Shown: piece by piece, positions 11,202 to 22,365 of the stretch
Layout of the letters: the number at the start of each line of letters is the position of its first letter
Position numbering within the stretch: the stretch's first letter is position 1
Assembly (NCBI GenBank): GCA_003024785.1
Contig: PUQB01000348.1
Location: forward strand, 1 to 64,000
Source: Selaginella tamariscina
Taxonomy: Eukaryota > Streptophyta > Lycopodiopsida > Selaginellales > Selaginellaceae
Direction of reading: 5' to 3'
Length of the DNA stretch: 64,000 nt
The notes under the pieces: generated by a model
What the model was told of the DNA's origin: nothing
The model's input: the letters and a program-made list of their open reading frames with translations, nothing else
Databases searched by the model: none
Translations under genes and position numbers: made by a program

Positions 11202-12364
11202 CTAGTAGTTGATAACGCGGCAGCTCTTTCGAATTTCCCCTTCATCTCCGACTTTCACCTCAATCTCGCTCATCTTGATCATGGACTTAACAAACCTTGC
11301 AAAGAAAAACTCCTTGTCACTTGCACACCTGTTCACTAACGCTGCCGTGACTGGACTGTGCATAAGAGCATCGTCGGTTGTTAAAATGCCTCTCTTCTTT
11401 AGAATTGCAGTGAAGTATTCAGTATCCAGTGCAAGAGGAGTTTCTCCATGGGTACCATAGGATCTCCATTAACAGCAATTTGAGGGCATTTCCATTTCAG
11501 GGCTTGGACAAGACTGGGGTCAAGTGCTGGATCTACATCTCCTCGCCCTGTGAAGTTATACAACCTGGTGCTGAAGGACGAACAGTGGATAGTCCAACCG
11601 TGTGCCCGCCTGTAAAAACCAGTTCCTCAGTAAAATCATGGCTTGTCATTCTTTGAAGGCTCTTACCTGAGAGGAACACAAGGTCCTTCTTGTTCAGATT
11701 TTTTACTGCAAAAGCTGCCTCAAGTTGTTGCAAGTTGAAGGAAGGAGTAGGTAAAAACTGAGCTGCATGGGTAAACTTTGATACACGGCCATCTTTTCTT
11801 CCCCCACGCACGTCCCAGTAAGGCCCACCAAGCTGCAATACCTTTAAGTGTTAAACTCCTACATTTTTTTCACTTTAAGTTATTACCAGATTGACCCCAT
11901 CTCGTGCCGCAAAGGCCAAAATGTCAGCACAAGACACAACTCCTGGACATGCTTTCTCGAGTGCAAATTTAGCTGCATCAATTATTTCATATCCTTGAAT
12001 GCTTGGATTATTTGCAGGGAAATCCTTCTCAGCCGTGTTGGAGGGAGTGGAGTCGATAAGAATAGATCCATCGCAGCCCTACATCATATTATATAAATGT
12101 CAAGACTTATCAAGCACATATACAGTGTTGTAAAAGCTATTGTACATCTACAAAGCAGTCGTGGAAATGCATGCGAAGGATTGAAGCTCCGAAACGCTTA
12201 TTCTTGTACATGAACTTGATCATGGTTTGCCTAATAATTTCCTCTGCATGTGGGCAGCTCTTCTTGTAGTAGTCTTTGCTGAGAGGTGAATCTCTTCTGG
12301 CTGTTACTGCAACTATTGCAACAAGCATGTAAACAATCAATCCAAGATTGTGAGAGTGCACCAT
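11202..12364 (-). CDS. Class III peroxidase, four exons, two frameshifts in exon 4
   Basis: Exons are 12364-12146, 12078-11887, 11832-11667 and 11609-11202. Exon 1 encodes a signal peptide ('[16 protein letters not shown]') and the distal site '[10 protein letters not shown]'. Exon 2 starts '[13 protein letters not shown]' and carries '[19 protein letters not shown]'. Exon 3 starts '[18 protein letters not shown]'. Exon 4 has the proximal haem ligand in 'GGHTVG'. Secreted plant peroxidases use H2O2 to oxidise phenolics in the cell wall. One base is missing near 11,588 (after the proximal His) and one near 11,442, both in or next to short homopolymers. As written the protein stops early. Either it is a young pseudogene or the assembly has homopolymer errors; the splice sites are intact, so a working gene with errors is credible. 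Confidence 0.82.
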
Positions 12365-12763
12365 GTTGACAGCTGTTATACTATGTGTTGATATCCCTCT
12401 TTTTAGTAGACTCTTGAAGCTATGGGATTCAACCTAGTGTGTCAGGATGAAGTGAGGTTTCAAATGCTAGTACAGGCTTGATTTATACATGTAAGCTGGT
12501 ACTATTTCTAAATTTTCCAGTCATACACGTTTTAGTGTCGATTGAGCGGGCAGCCGTTGGATTGGCCCAAAGTCTCATATATTGAGATGGATGACGTTCA
12601 CAATTGTCAACTGTAAGAGATAATCTTCCAATCGCACCGAGTCTCAAGGTGCCAGCCTGTGTGTATTGGAAGTTTGCATTCAAAATTGTCTATATATTCC
12701 AAGGAGCACATGCCTTACAAGCACGTTTAATTATTTAAATATTTTTCTAGTCTCTTCAGCAAA

Positions 12764-12849
<86 letters not shown>

Positions 12850-13824
12850 GTATGTATTTGTATGTATAAATGTTCTTGTTTCCGCACAGTTATTTTACGA
12901 GGGACAGCCCTACCAGGTACCACTCGACTGATATGCTGGTAAACACATTTGTATATGGTGATTTAAATTTTATTAAGTAACAATTGTAAAGGCTCAGATT
13001 CACATAAAACCTTACACGTTTTCACAACTTAAAAATGACCTAATGTGATAGAGGATTTCCACGGTCACATATTTAATAGTGTATTTATAAAATTTATATA
13101 ATTTATTTATGATGTAAATCTATGTATGCAGGTGAAATTCAACATTGTCATCAGAATATTCCATTATGTATAAAAGGCGCATCCGGTACATGTTGCTTGT
13201 GGCGCTCGTGATATCGTTCTTCAAGCAACCCTATACAATGGCCCACGCTCCAACCCTAAATCTAGTGTACTCCCTTACTCTTCCTCTCACACCTCCTGTC
13301 CAATTTCTTTACAGATTTTCAAAATTCCTAATTATTTAATTTCCTCACCTCCATACTGAAGACTCTTGTTGCCTAATTACCATTTGTGATTCACTACTCA
13401 CTTATATTTTATAATTATTCCTTTGTAATACCACATTCTCTTCTACTGTAGCTATGGATGTTCATCTCCACCACTACTAGACCCTCAGACCCCAGAGTAA
13501 AGCACTTCATAAACCAAAAGACAGTCCAACTTAAAAAACACAATTGAGGTATTGTATACCTGACCAGAATAATAATTAAGCATTATGTACGACTACTCGA
13601 TATAATTCAAGAGCGAATTGTACCTGACAGCAAGTGCTAAATATTTTCACTCGCCCATCAAACTTCCAATCAAACTTGTCAAGGATACTACATAAGTGGA
13701 CTCGATAGAGGGGAAAATTAAATCTTTGAAGGTTAAAGTCAATTTCAGCAATTGAATTACGTCCTCGAATTGAATTCACATTTAGATAGCATAAGTTCAT
13801 TTCTTACAGCTCATATTTTATTAT
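12365..13824. other. Peroxidase promoter side and intergenic, with a (TA)n block
   Basis: Upstream of the peroxidase start. A (TA)n microsatellite covers about 12,764-12,837, followed by a short run of 'tatg' units. I see no coding sequence beyond it. Confidence 0.5.
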
Positions 13825-15210
13825 GTTTAGGTTTAATTTTGAACGTTAAATTTTATTGAATATATTGACAAGCCTGAGTATTAATAAATAGGGTTGCTTA
13901 GTACACTCGAGTATTTAATGATGGTTCAATTAAATTAACATTTCTATTTAAAAACTCTCTCATTTTGATATTCCAATTGGTGAGTTTAGTATTGTTAGAT
14001 AGTTATAAACACTCTTAAGTAACTTAACATTAGAGTTATCTAAACCCTTTAGATTAGGTCAATGGGTCATTAAGTTAAACTCACCAAGTATATTCTTATT
14101 GAAATAAGACAAAAACTGAGAAGTGACACCTTAAGGGTAACTTACCCTTATCATTAGTGAATGTGCATTTGGAAGGTTATGTTAGAGTAAGGATTAAAGG
14201 TTAAGGCATGTCTTTAGTCTTCTCCTCCATGTCAAACTAAGAGTAACACTTGTTTAAGCAAAGCACATCCGTGTTCTTATTCAATTAAGGACATGAAATC
14301 TTAATTGACAAGTTCTCTTTCCATATTTATGAGGCCACAAATATGGCTTACAAATATCAATTCTAAAACCCCTTTGTAACCAAGTGTAACTCTTGAGGCT
14401 ATGGCGAAATAGTTCACATTTTGAGAAAAATAATGTTACATGAAAATGTGATATTAAACTAGATTACACATAATACAATACCCAAGGCATTCCCTTTTTG
14501 GGTTGTGTCATGGGTCCATGCTAAGTAATTTAGGGTTTGTGCTTACATTAAGGTGTTAAGCTTTGAACATTTGCTTAAGGAGGTAGGTGTCATAATTGGG
14601 TGTACTAGTAAGCACACTTGAGTAAGGGCGTTCTTCATGGGGGTGTGTAACATGTTCAGGAGTTAAACAACTTAAGTTCATTAACAAAATCCTATTGTAA
14701 TACACTCGCAAGGTTGTGTACTTAAGGTTATCCAACTTAGCCTTAAGAGTTCATTTAGTAAAACACTTGTATCTGCTTTGGCACACATCATGTTTTCATT
14801 AAGTAATAGCCCTAGATTTAGGATATAACTTAGCATTAAATCCTTATGGGTTAGTCACAAGGGATGATTCCTCAAGGATGTTCCTCAAGGGATGATTGAT
14901 AATGCCTTAACTTTGTCATGGTGGTATATTTGATACATGTCTCCTTAGTAGGGCTATAGCATGAGCCTATTTAGGTCTTTGGGGGCAGGGTTTTATAATA
15001 TACTTGGGTTATCCTCTAAGATTCGGAAGATAGGAACTTAGGGTGGAACCTTAAGTCTTGTACTTATTTAAGAGCATGTAAGGCTGGGTTACATGTGCCC
15101 CTTACCTAGATAGTTTTTAGGGGGAGGGATTAAATGCCATGGTTACATGCCACCCCTGCTGACATGGCAAAGAAAGTGGGGATGGAGGGATCCCCCTGTC
15201 TCGATGAAAA
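13825..15210 (+). repeat. Old LTR copy, same family as 61,550-63,241, opposite orientation
   Basis: The stretch follows the reverse complement of the solo LTR at 61,550-63,241 block by block. Examples are 'gcttagtacactcgagtat' near 13,896, 'gggtcattaag...aactcacc' near 14,064, 'attaagtaatagccctag' near 14,798, 'ggatgattcctcaagg' near 14,861, and 'atcctctaagattcgg' near 15,010. It is long and heavily mutated, so it is an old insertion. The ends are approximate. Confidence 0.6.
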
Positions 15211-16155
15211 TTGCACCCAAACAGTAAGATTTAGGTGAAACTAATCAATAATATATTGTCACTTGGCTTATGTAAATTATGCACATCATTAATTAAACCC
15301 TAATCCCTAATTTAGTGTTCCTAAAACAACAACAGCAAGTGGAGTATGCAAGTTGTAACTAAAATGGGAATGTCTATAGTCCATTTTTTTAATAATTAGC
15401 AATTTTAGTTATTTAATTAGCATTTTCTAATATTAAAAGAATATTCTTTAGAATATATGTTTAAAGACAGAATATTTTTTAGAACATTATATTTTTGTAA
15501 TTGACTCTTTAATAAATTATACACTCATGGACCAAAAATTAATAATATTATAAAAGTAGAAGGTATTAAGTTATTATATATTATATTTAAGATTGTATGG
15601 GCCTAATATAAAAATTATTAAAGAGCATGAATATAAATATTGATGTTGTTATTAAATATTAATATTTAATATAATATTAATTAAAATTTTGTACTAGTAT
15701 AATATATATATAATATACAAAATCCTATATAGTCAATCTTCCATATCTTTTATAAATTTATATAGTTAAGTAAACATTTGGTACTATTATTAAAGAGTTT
15801 TATAATTATGAATATTAAATATATATATTTTATAATTTTATAATTGCTTTAAGCTTCAAAAATATACATTTTTCTTGCAGTCTTCTTAATCGTGACTTTA
15901 TTAACACTTCTTAACATCCACCCATATCGAATGGATTTAACATTTATAAAACATGCTGGGTCTTTTTTATTGGGAAACCATGTTTTCTTTAAGCATCCAT
16001 TATATCTTTCACTCTCTTCTCATGTCGCCTTTTTTATGGTTTGAACCATACAACCTTGACTATATTATTTTTTGTGATAACTTCATGTATGTCGATAATT
16101 GACTCATCCAAATATGCTGATTATATGACACATCTGGAGTAATGAGGACCCATCA
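15211..16155. other. AT-rich intergenic, nothing recognised
   Basis: Very AT-rich sequence with short runs of A and T. No conserved coding or RNA feature was seen on either strand. Confidence 0.5.
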
Positions 16156-16450
16156 TTAGGTTTTGAAGATCCTTGTAGCAATTAAAGTATGCTTTAAGTT
16201 TTTGGTTCCTTTGTGTGGGGTTTGCACTTCCACATCACTACTAACTTTTATGTTGTCTGTGCTCATTGATGTTATTTCAATCTCCTCTCGCCATCTTCTT
16301 TTAAGCCAAAAAGGGTGTTGTAATTCTGTACTTGTGACAGTAGGCCCTTTTAACTCTCGAACAATAGTCTCACAATAATCGACCACATGCTTATATAGTT
16401 CTGAGTAATTAGTTACCTTATTAAAATTCTTTAGCATCGATTTTTGAACC
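16156..16450 (-). pseudogene. 3' part of a DUF7869-like transposon-type gene, split by a Ty3 element
   Basis: A minus-strand frame here reads 'YSELYKHVVDYCETIV...HPFWLKRRWREEI' and ends near 16,156. It stops matching at the left LTR of the Ty3 element (16,456). The other half lies at 22,366-24,370 on the same strand. The two halves would join if the Ty3 element were removed. See the entry for the larger half. Confidence 0.45.
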
Positions 16451-16455
16451 CGTGC

Positions 16456-16987
16456 TGTCAAGCCACGATCCAGGAACAAGGAAGTGAGCAAGATTCCGAG
16501 AACAAGGAAGCTTGACTCAGAAGTAGGACAAGGAACTAGGAACCAGGAACAAGACAAGAGCATGAGGCAATGAGCAAGACAAGACAAGAACAAGACAAAT
16601 AAGATTGATCGTAGAAAAACTGGTGTTGATAGTAACTGATTGTATAACAATTAGGTCAGAGCTTTTATACTCACAACTCCAAGCTAATCTGGTCATGAGT
16701 CTAATCTGATCATGAGCTAAAAATAGTGACCTTTATCCTCTAGGCATATTCTGTAGTATATCCTATAGGCATATCCTGTAGGAATATCCTGTAGGTATAT
16801 CCTATAGGCATATCCTGTAGGTATATCCTATAGGCATATCCTGTAGGTATATCCTATAGGCATATCCTGTAGGAATATCTTGTAGGTATATCCTGTAGGA
16901 ATATCCTATAGGCATATTCTGTAGGTATATCCTATAGGTATCCTGTAACCCGTATCTGTATCCTGCATCTTGTATCGGGTCGTGACA
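16456..16987 (-). repeat. 3' LTR of the Ty3 chromovirus, with an expanded 13-bp minisatellite
   Basis: 532 bp, against 392 bp for its partner. The extra length comes from a tandem array at about 16,745-16,945 of 13-bp units of the form 'natatcctRtagg', about 15 copies. The partner has about five. Confidence 0.88.
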
Positions 16988-16989
16988 GC

Positions 16990-17330
16990 ACCTCCTCCCT
17001 AAGGACGAGTTCCACGAGTCTTGGGACTGGTTTAGCAGGATAACGTCGATGGAAAGCAGCAACTTTGGAAAAAGCATGGAGTAAGTTGGATGCAGGTTCC
17101 CAAGTGATCGGTAGGTAAATAACCTTTCCAATCCACAAAGTATTGAAGTTGGCAGCGATGAAGACAAGAATCAAGAATATTGCAACTTCGTACTCAGGTT
17201 CACCGTCAATAACCACAGGAGGGGGAGGAGAAGAAGCATGAAGAAGAGAAGAAGGATGATACGGCTCCAACAAAGAGGTGTGAAACACAGGATGAAGTTT
17301 ATTGTAGATGGTAACTCGAGTCGGAAAGCT
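16990..17330 (-). pseudogene. Chromodomain end of the Ty3 integrase
   Basis: Minus-strand frames read '[13 protein letters not shown]', then 'GEPEYEV', then '[13 protein letters not shown]' and '[11 protein letters not shown]'. This is the layout of an integrase C-terminus with a chromodomain, where the Trp-Glu-Pro segment is typical. Chromodomains steer insertion toward modified histones. The domain is broken by frameshifts. Confidence 0.7.
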
Positions 17331-17473
17331 ACAGAATTGACCTCAGCCGCAATCCTGTAAGGCCCAATCGTTAAAAATCCAACTTAGAAGAAGGCCTGTT
17401 GGTGCGAATATGCCGACGAAGAAGCCACACGAAATTACCAATCTTGTATGCAGGTGCCGATTAACGATGAGCA

Positions 17474-18262
17474 TCAGCATGATGCTTGTACCTTCCTGTG
17501 CCTGCTAAAGATGAACACGGAGATCCTCAATACCTGACAAAGATGCTGGAGACGATCTTGTACTGCAAGAGCGGAAGAAGGAGAAGCAGGAGGAGCAAAG
17601 TCAAAACGTGGATGGTAGCCTATAAGAGCAAAGAAAGGTGTCTGGCCTGTAGATGCGTGAACAAAGTTGTTGTAGGCAAACTTGCCATTGGAAGAAGGTC
17701 CAACAGTTGTCCTGTTGGTAACTGATGAAGCAGCAAAGATATTGCTCCAAGGTTTGAAGTGCATTATAACTGCTCATCAGTTTGTGGATGGTATCCTGAA
17801 GAATGATCTGCTTTAACTTGTAAACTCCGGAGAAGTTCTCGCCAAAACTTGGACATGAATTGTAGGCCTTGATCAGAAACAATGCTCTCAGGAAGACCAT
17901 GTGTCGGAATACTTCGCGGATCACCAACTTAGCAGTTGTTTGGCCTGTAGAAGTCTTGTGACATGGTAGAAAATAAGCCTGTTTGGTGAAACAGTCAACC
18001 ACCACAAGAACTGTATCAAATCCACGAGAAGGAGGAAGATCTGTGAGGAAATCCATAGAAATTGATCTCTAAGGAGCAGAAGGAACAGGAAGAGGACGAA
18101 GAAGACAGAGGCCGCATGACGAGGCATCTTCGACCTATTGCAGGTGTCACAACTCCGTACAAACTTGTTCACAAAACCTCGCAACCCAGGCCACCAATAG
18201 TTGCGAGTCACCAACTCAATTTCTTGGCCACACCAAAATGTCATGTAGCCAGGGTATCATGA
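17474..18262 (-). pseudogene. Ty3 integrase core, broken
   Basis: The zinc-binding part reads 'YWWPGLRGFVNKFVRSCDTC'. It is followed by the catalytic-core start 'MDFLTDLPPSRGFDTVLVVV', which has the first catalytic Asp. The later segment 'TGQTPFFALIGYHPRF' is typical of Ty3 integrases. At least three frames are needed, so the gene is dead. Confidence 0.8.
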
Positions 18263-19997
18263 CAATCCTGTACCACACGAGTCCTACAAATACCAACAGG
18301 AACGTACAGGAGACCTTCCCGGTACAGGAGTCCGTTCTGTATGGCAAACAACTTGTAGTCTGTACGGGAACTAAAGGAAGAGGAACTTGCGATGTCAGGA
18401 CTAATATGTGAAAACACATTCCTTGCCAAGTCGTCTGTAGCAACTGCAAACGGATGTCCTATAGGAGTGTGGAATCTGGAGCCTGATGAAATTGTAGTGT
18501 TGCAAGTCGAAGTCAATTAGGACCCAACAACACTGCTTTTGACAGTCATATGCAGGTCGCCGGGGTTGGTGCAAGGTAAAAGCGCCTAGACAATGCATCC
18601 GCTTTGCCATTTCAAAACCAGGCCTGTAAATGATGACGAAATCAAAACGTGATAAGAACTCCGCCCACCTAGCCTGTCGTCGACTAAGAACTCGAGCCAT
18701 TTGAAAATACTTTAGGTTTTGTGATCCGTAAGAACTTGTACAGGATGCGCAGCATCTTCCAGGAAATGCCGCCATCCTCGAACAAATCCACAATGGCCTT
18801 GAGTTTCCTTGTCATGAAATCTCGTAATTGATCTCCGCCAAAAGGAACTTACAGGATGAAGCAACTTGTCTTCTCCAACTTGTGATAGAACAGATCCTAC
18901 TGCAAAATCCGAGGCAATCTGCTTCAACGAAGAAGGACGAGAACGATCAGGATGTGCTAAAATTGGAGCTGTCGTGAAGGCGTCCTTGAGTGTTGTGAAT
19001 GTATGTTCCACCTTGTCGGACCAAGAGAACACTCCTATGCGCTTGGTGAGTTCCGTGAGTGGAAGTACACACTTGGAGAAGTCCTGTATGAAACGCTTGT
19101 AGAAGTTGTAAAGCCAAGGAAACATTGTACGTCTCATACAGACTTGGCCCTCCCACTCCGCGATAGTCTTCACCTTGTGCATGTCCATAGAAACGCCAGC
19201 AGGGGAGACGATGTAGCCCAAGAACTCCACAGTATCCTGTCGAAGAAACACTTCTCCAACTTCGCATACATGCCATGCTCGTGAAGCCTCTAGGACTAGT
19301 CGTACATGCTTGTCATGAACCGCCTGGTCCTTGGAGAAAATCAAAAATGTCATCGAGGTAGATTACCACAAACTAGTCAAGAAGTTACGAAAGATGTCGT
19401 TCACCATGTGTTGGAACAGGCTGGGGCATTGGTAAGTCCGAAAGGCATCACCGTGTACTTGAAGTGTTCATACCTTGTACGAAAGACAGTCTTCCACTTA
19501 TCGCCTGACGAATCCGCACAAGATTGTAAGCCCCTTGTAAGTTGATCTTCGTGAACACCTTTGCTCCTTGCAACGATCAAGAAGTTCCGGGATCAATAGC
19601 AACGGGTACCGGTTCTGATGGTGACTTGATTCAAAATCTCGTAGTCCATAACCAAACGTAAACTCCCATCTTCTTCTTGACAAAGAAAATAGATGCTCCT
19701 GCAGGGGACTTTGAGTGACGAATGAAGCCGAATGCCAAGTTTTCCTCAACGTATCTGACGAAGCACCTCCAATTCTATAGGTGACAGTGCATAAATTGGT
19801 CCAAACGGTGGAGTCTTTTTCCAAAGATCGATAGGACAATTGTAAGACCTGTGAATAAGAAGAACTGCAGCCTTGTGCTTATTAAAAACGTCTTGAAAGG
19901 AGTGATACTTGGATGGCAGGGAAAAAGAGGAGAAGAAGAAGAATGAGAAGAGATTGAAAAACAGGGGAGTCCGATAAGGAAAGGTAGAAGAGGACAT
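18263..19997 (-). pseudogene. Ty3 reverse transcriptase and RNase H, broken
   Basis: From right to left: '[18 protein letters not shown]' (start of the RT fingers), '[12 protein letters not shown]', then the active site coding for 'YLDDI' near 19,355-19,370, 'VEFLGYIVSPAGVSMD', 'FYKRFIQDFSK', and the RNase H part 'ASDFAVGSVLSQ' with 'VLTDHKT'. Several frameshifts separate these blocks. Confidence 0.85.
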
Positions 19998-20184
19998 AGG
20001 AGTTACTTGGAAGGCAAAAAGATGAAAAGGAGCAGGATCATGGCAAGTTCATGCATGGTAGTGGTAAGAACTCAGAGAGGAGAAGAAGGGAGTTGTGATT
20101 GAAAAAGATGAAGGATCTTGAGGGGTGAACAGAAGAAGAGTAATGAAAAGAGGCAGGATTGGGAGAAACATGTGTGGATGTTGA

Positions 20185-20430
20185 CAAGTGTACAGGATTG
20201 GAAGAATCCTATACAGAAGTCGTGGATGCACAGGAGTGAGGAGAGCCTATGAGTGTGTGACGAACCAAAGGAGGTGGATCTTGTTGAGGAGGAACCTTCG
20301 ACACTAATATAGGATTGGAAGAACCCTGTACAGGAATCGCGAACTTATAGGAGTGGAGAGAGCCTGTGGATGTGCTGAGGAACTAACATGAGGTGAATCC
20401 TTGTCGAGGAGGAGTCTTCAACACTATACA
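20185..20430. repeat. Two imperfect tandem copies of about 120 bp inside the Ty3 element
   Basis: The order 'aggattggaagaa', 'cctRtacag', 'ggagtg-ggagagcct', 'ttg-gaggagga', 'ttc-acact' occurs once from about 20,191 and again from about 20,310. It lies between the gag/protease and RT blocks, on the spacer side of the polyprotein. Confidence 0.6.
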
Positions 20431-20472
20431 GGAACAGGCACGGTCAATCCTGTAGCTTGTACTGCCTCAACA

Positions 20473-21893
20473 CTAAGGATTATCTGCACACAGAAGGTAC
20501 AGGATTGATCCTGGTTGCCGGAGAGGAAAACGTGAGCGTCTAGACCTCAGTCGATTGAGGATTTGAACAACGAACCATGGCATGCCCAAAATGATGGGAG
20601 TGACCGAGTCTTGATCAAGTTGAAGGAAATCGAACAGTTGAATGCGCCATGACTGCAAGAGAGAGGTTGGTAGCATGGGTAACTGCGCAGAAGCAATCAG
20701 ACGACCATCGCCACCTCTACAGAACTGCATGCTTCAACTTCACCACCGGAATGCCATGTTGAGTTGCAAAAGTGTCATCCATGAAGCATGCATTTGCACC
20801 AGTGTTAACAGGGCAAACTCCTTGAGCTCTCGATTATTGAGATGAATGTGTACAGGAAACTTGAGTGATGGAATGGTATGAGCACACCAATGGAGCCTGC
20901 ACCTACGTCCAACTTCGTGGCTCCTAACGAAGTGAACATTGAAGTTTTTCGACTGAACTTCAACTTCAACTTCACGCGTCTTGAACTTCCTGGCTTTAAT
21001 AGGACATTCCGCCGCCTTGTGTCCTGCTTCACCACAATACAAACATAGATTCTCACTGCGGCGACGTTGCTTCTAGCAGCAAAAAGTGAGCCACGCTTGT
21101 ATTTCTCAACCTCCATAGGAACTACTAGAAGGTGTCGCAGGAGTATGTACCACAGCTAGGATTGGTTTGCAGAACTGCTGACGGGATTTTTCCTGACGAT
21201 GCTCAAACAAGCGTTGTCGCAGCGAAACCTGTTGCATGATCTCCGCTAATGTTTGGGCATCCGGTAACGTAAGGAGAAGGTCCTTCACATCATCCCTCAA
21301 CCCAAAACGGAAGTGTTCAATCAATGCAGTCTCGTCCCATGGAATGTTCGTGCAAAGTTGCTGAAATTCGGATGCATAGACAGAAGCTGGTCGAGATCCT
21401 TGTGTGAGCTTTCGTAACTTCGTGCATGTGGAACGGTACTTATCGGATCTCCAAAGCAAGCTTCAAAGGCAGCCACGAAACCTTCAAAGTCTTCCATCAA
21501 TGGGTCGTCACGCTCAAAAGGGGCAACCCAAGCCCATGGAGATCCAACTAGTAGGGATGCCAAAAGGCCAACCTTTTGTGCATCAGTCAAGTAGCAGCGT
21601 GGTTGCATGCAGATCAAAAGCCTAATCTAATTCAGGAACCCTTAAAATCGGCACGATTGCCATTGAACTTTTTTAGCATGCTGATCTTCGGCTCCAAAGA
21701 AGTGTTCAATGGAGAGGAAACCACAGATGCTTGAGAGAGAGCCTGCGCACAGCCTTGGAGGATGCATCAGTAGCTACATGCCGCGTTGGTGGAACCTTGC
21801 AAATCTGTGATCACTTGGTGCAAAGTGGCCAGCTCATGAAGCAATATTTGGTGCTCGTGCTGAAATTGCTCAAAATTGGCCATGATCTATAAA
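20473..21893 (-). pseudogene. Ty3 gag and protease, broken
   Basis: Gag starts near 21,883 with 'MANFEQFQHEHQ'. The capsid-like part includes 'ASEFQQLCTNIPWDETALI' and 'FRFGLRDDVKDLLLTLPDA'. A zinc knuckle 'YCGEAGHKAAECP' lies near 21,010-21,045. The protease region contains 'NNRELKEFAL' and, further on, 'VTPIILGMPWF'. The frames are interrupted. Confidence 0.8.
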
Positions 21894-21973
21894 AGGAGGA
21901 AAAACGAAGGAGAAGAATCAAGGAAAAAAAAGTAGCTGGAAATCGGAAAGCTATGAAAGAGTTACTATCAAAC

Positions 21974-22365
21974 TGTCAAGCCACGATCCAGGAACAAGGA
22001 AGTGAGCAGATTCCGAGAACAAGGAAGCTTGACTCAGAAGCAAGACAAGGAATTAGGAACCAGGAACAAGACAAGAGCATGAGGCAATGAGCAAGACAAG
22101 ACAAGAACAAGACAAGATAAGATTGATCGTAGAAAGACTGGTGTTGATAGTAACTGATTGTACAACAATTAGGTCAGAGCTTTTATACTCACAACTCCAA
22201 GCTAATATGGTCATGAATCTAATCTGGTCATGAGCTAAAAATAGTGACCCTTATCCTCTAGGCATATCCTGTAATATATCCTATAGGCATATCCTGTAGG
22301 AATATCCTATAGGCATATCCTGTAACCCATATCCTGTATCCTGCATCTTGTATCGGGTCGTGACA
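21974..22365 (-). repeat. 5' LTR of the Ty3 chromovirus
   Basis: 392 bp, TGTCAAGCC...GTGACA, matching the other LTR base for base over long stretches but with a shorter 13-bp repeat array. It is followed by the 'catgc' duplication. Confidence 0.88.

Larger units (their letters stand above)
16456..22365 (-). mobile_element. Ty3/gypsy chromovirus-type LTR retrotransposon, full length but decayed
   Basis: Two LTRs in the same orientation (16456-16987 and 21974-22365) start TGTCAAGCCACG and end GGGTCGTGACA on the plus strand. They are flanked by near-identical 5-bp duplications, 'cgtgc' and 'catgc'. Between them on the minus strand lie gag with a zinc knuckle, protease, reverse transcriptase, RNase H, integrase and a C-terminal chromodomain, which is the chromovirus order. 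Many frameshifts and stops make it inactive. It sits inside an older transposon-type gene, so it is a nested insertion. Confidence 0.9.

Noticed and set aside
11136..11656. Plus-strand frames over the first peroxidase
   Set aside because: Antisense to conserved peroxidase exons with correct splice sites; no independent signal.
12764..12837. (TA)n block as a core promoter of the first peroxidase
   Set aside because: It lies 400 bp or more upstream of the start and is a plain microsatellite.
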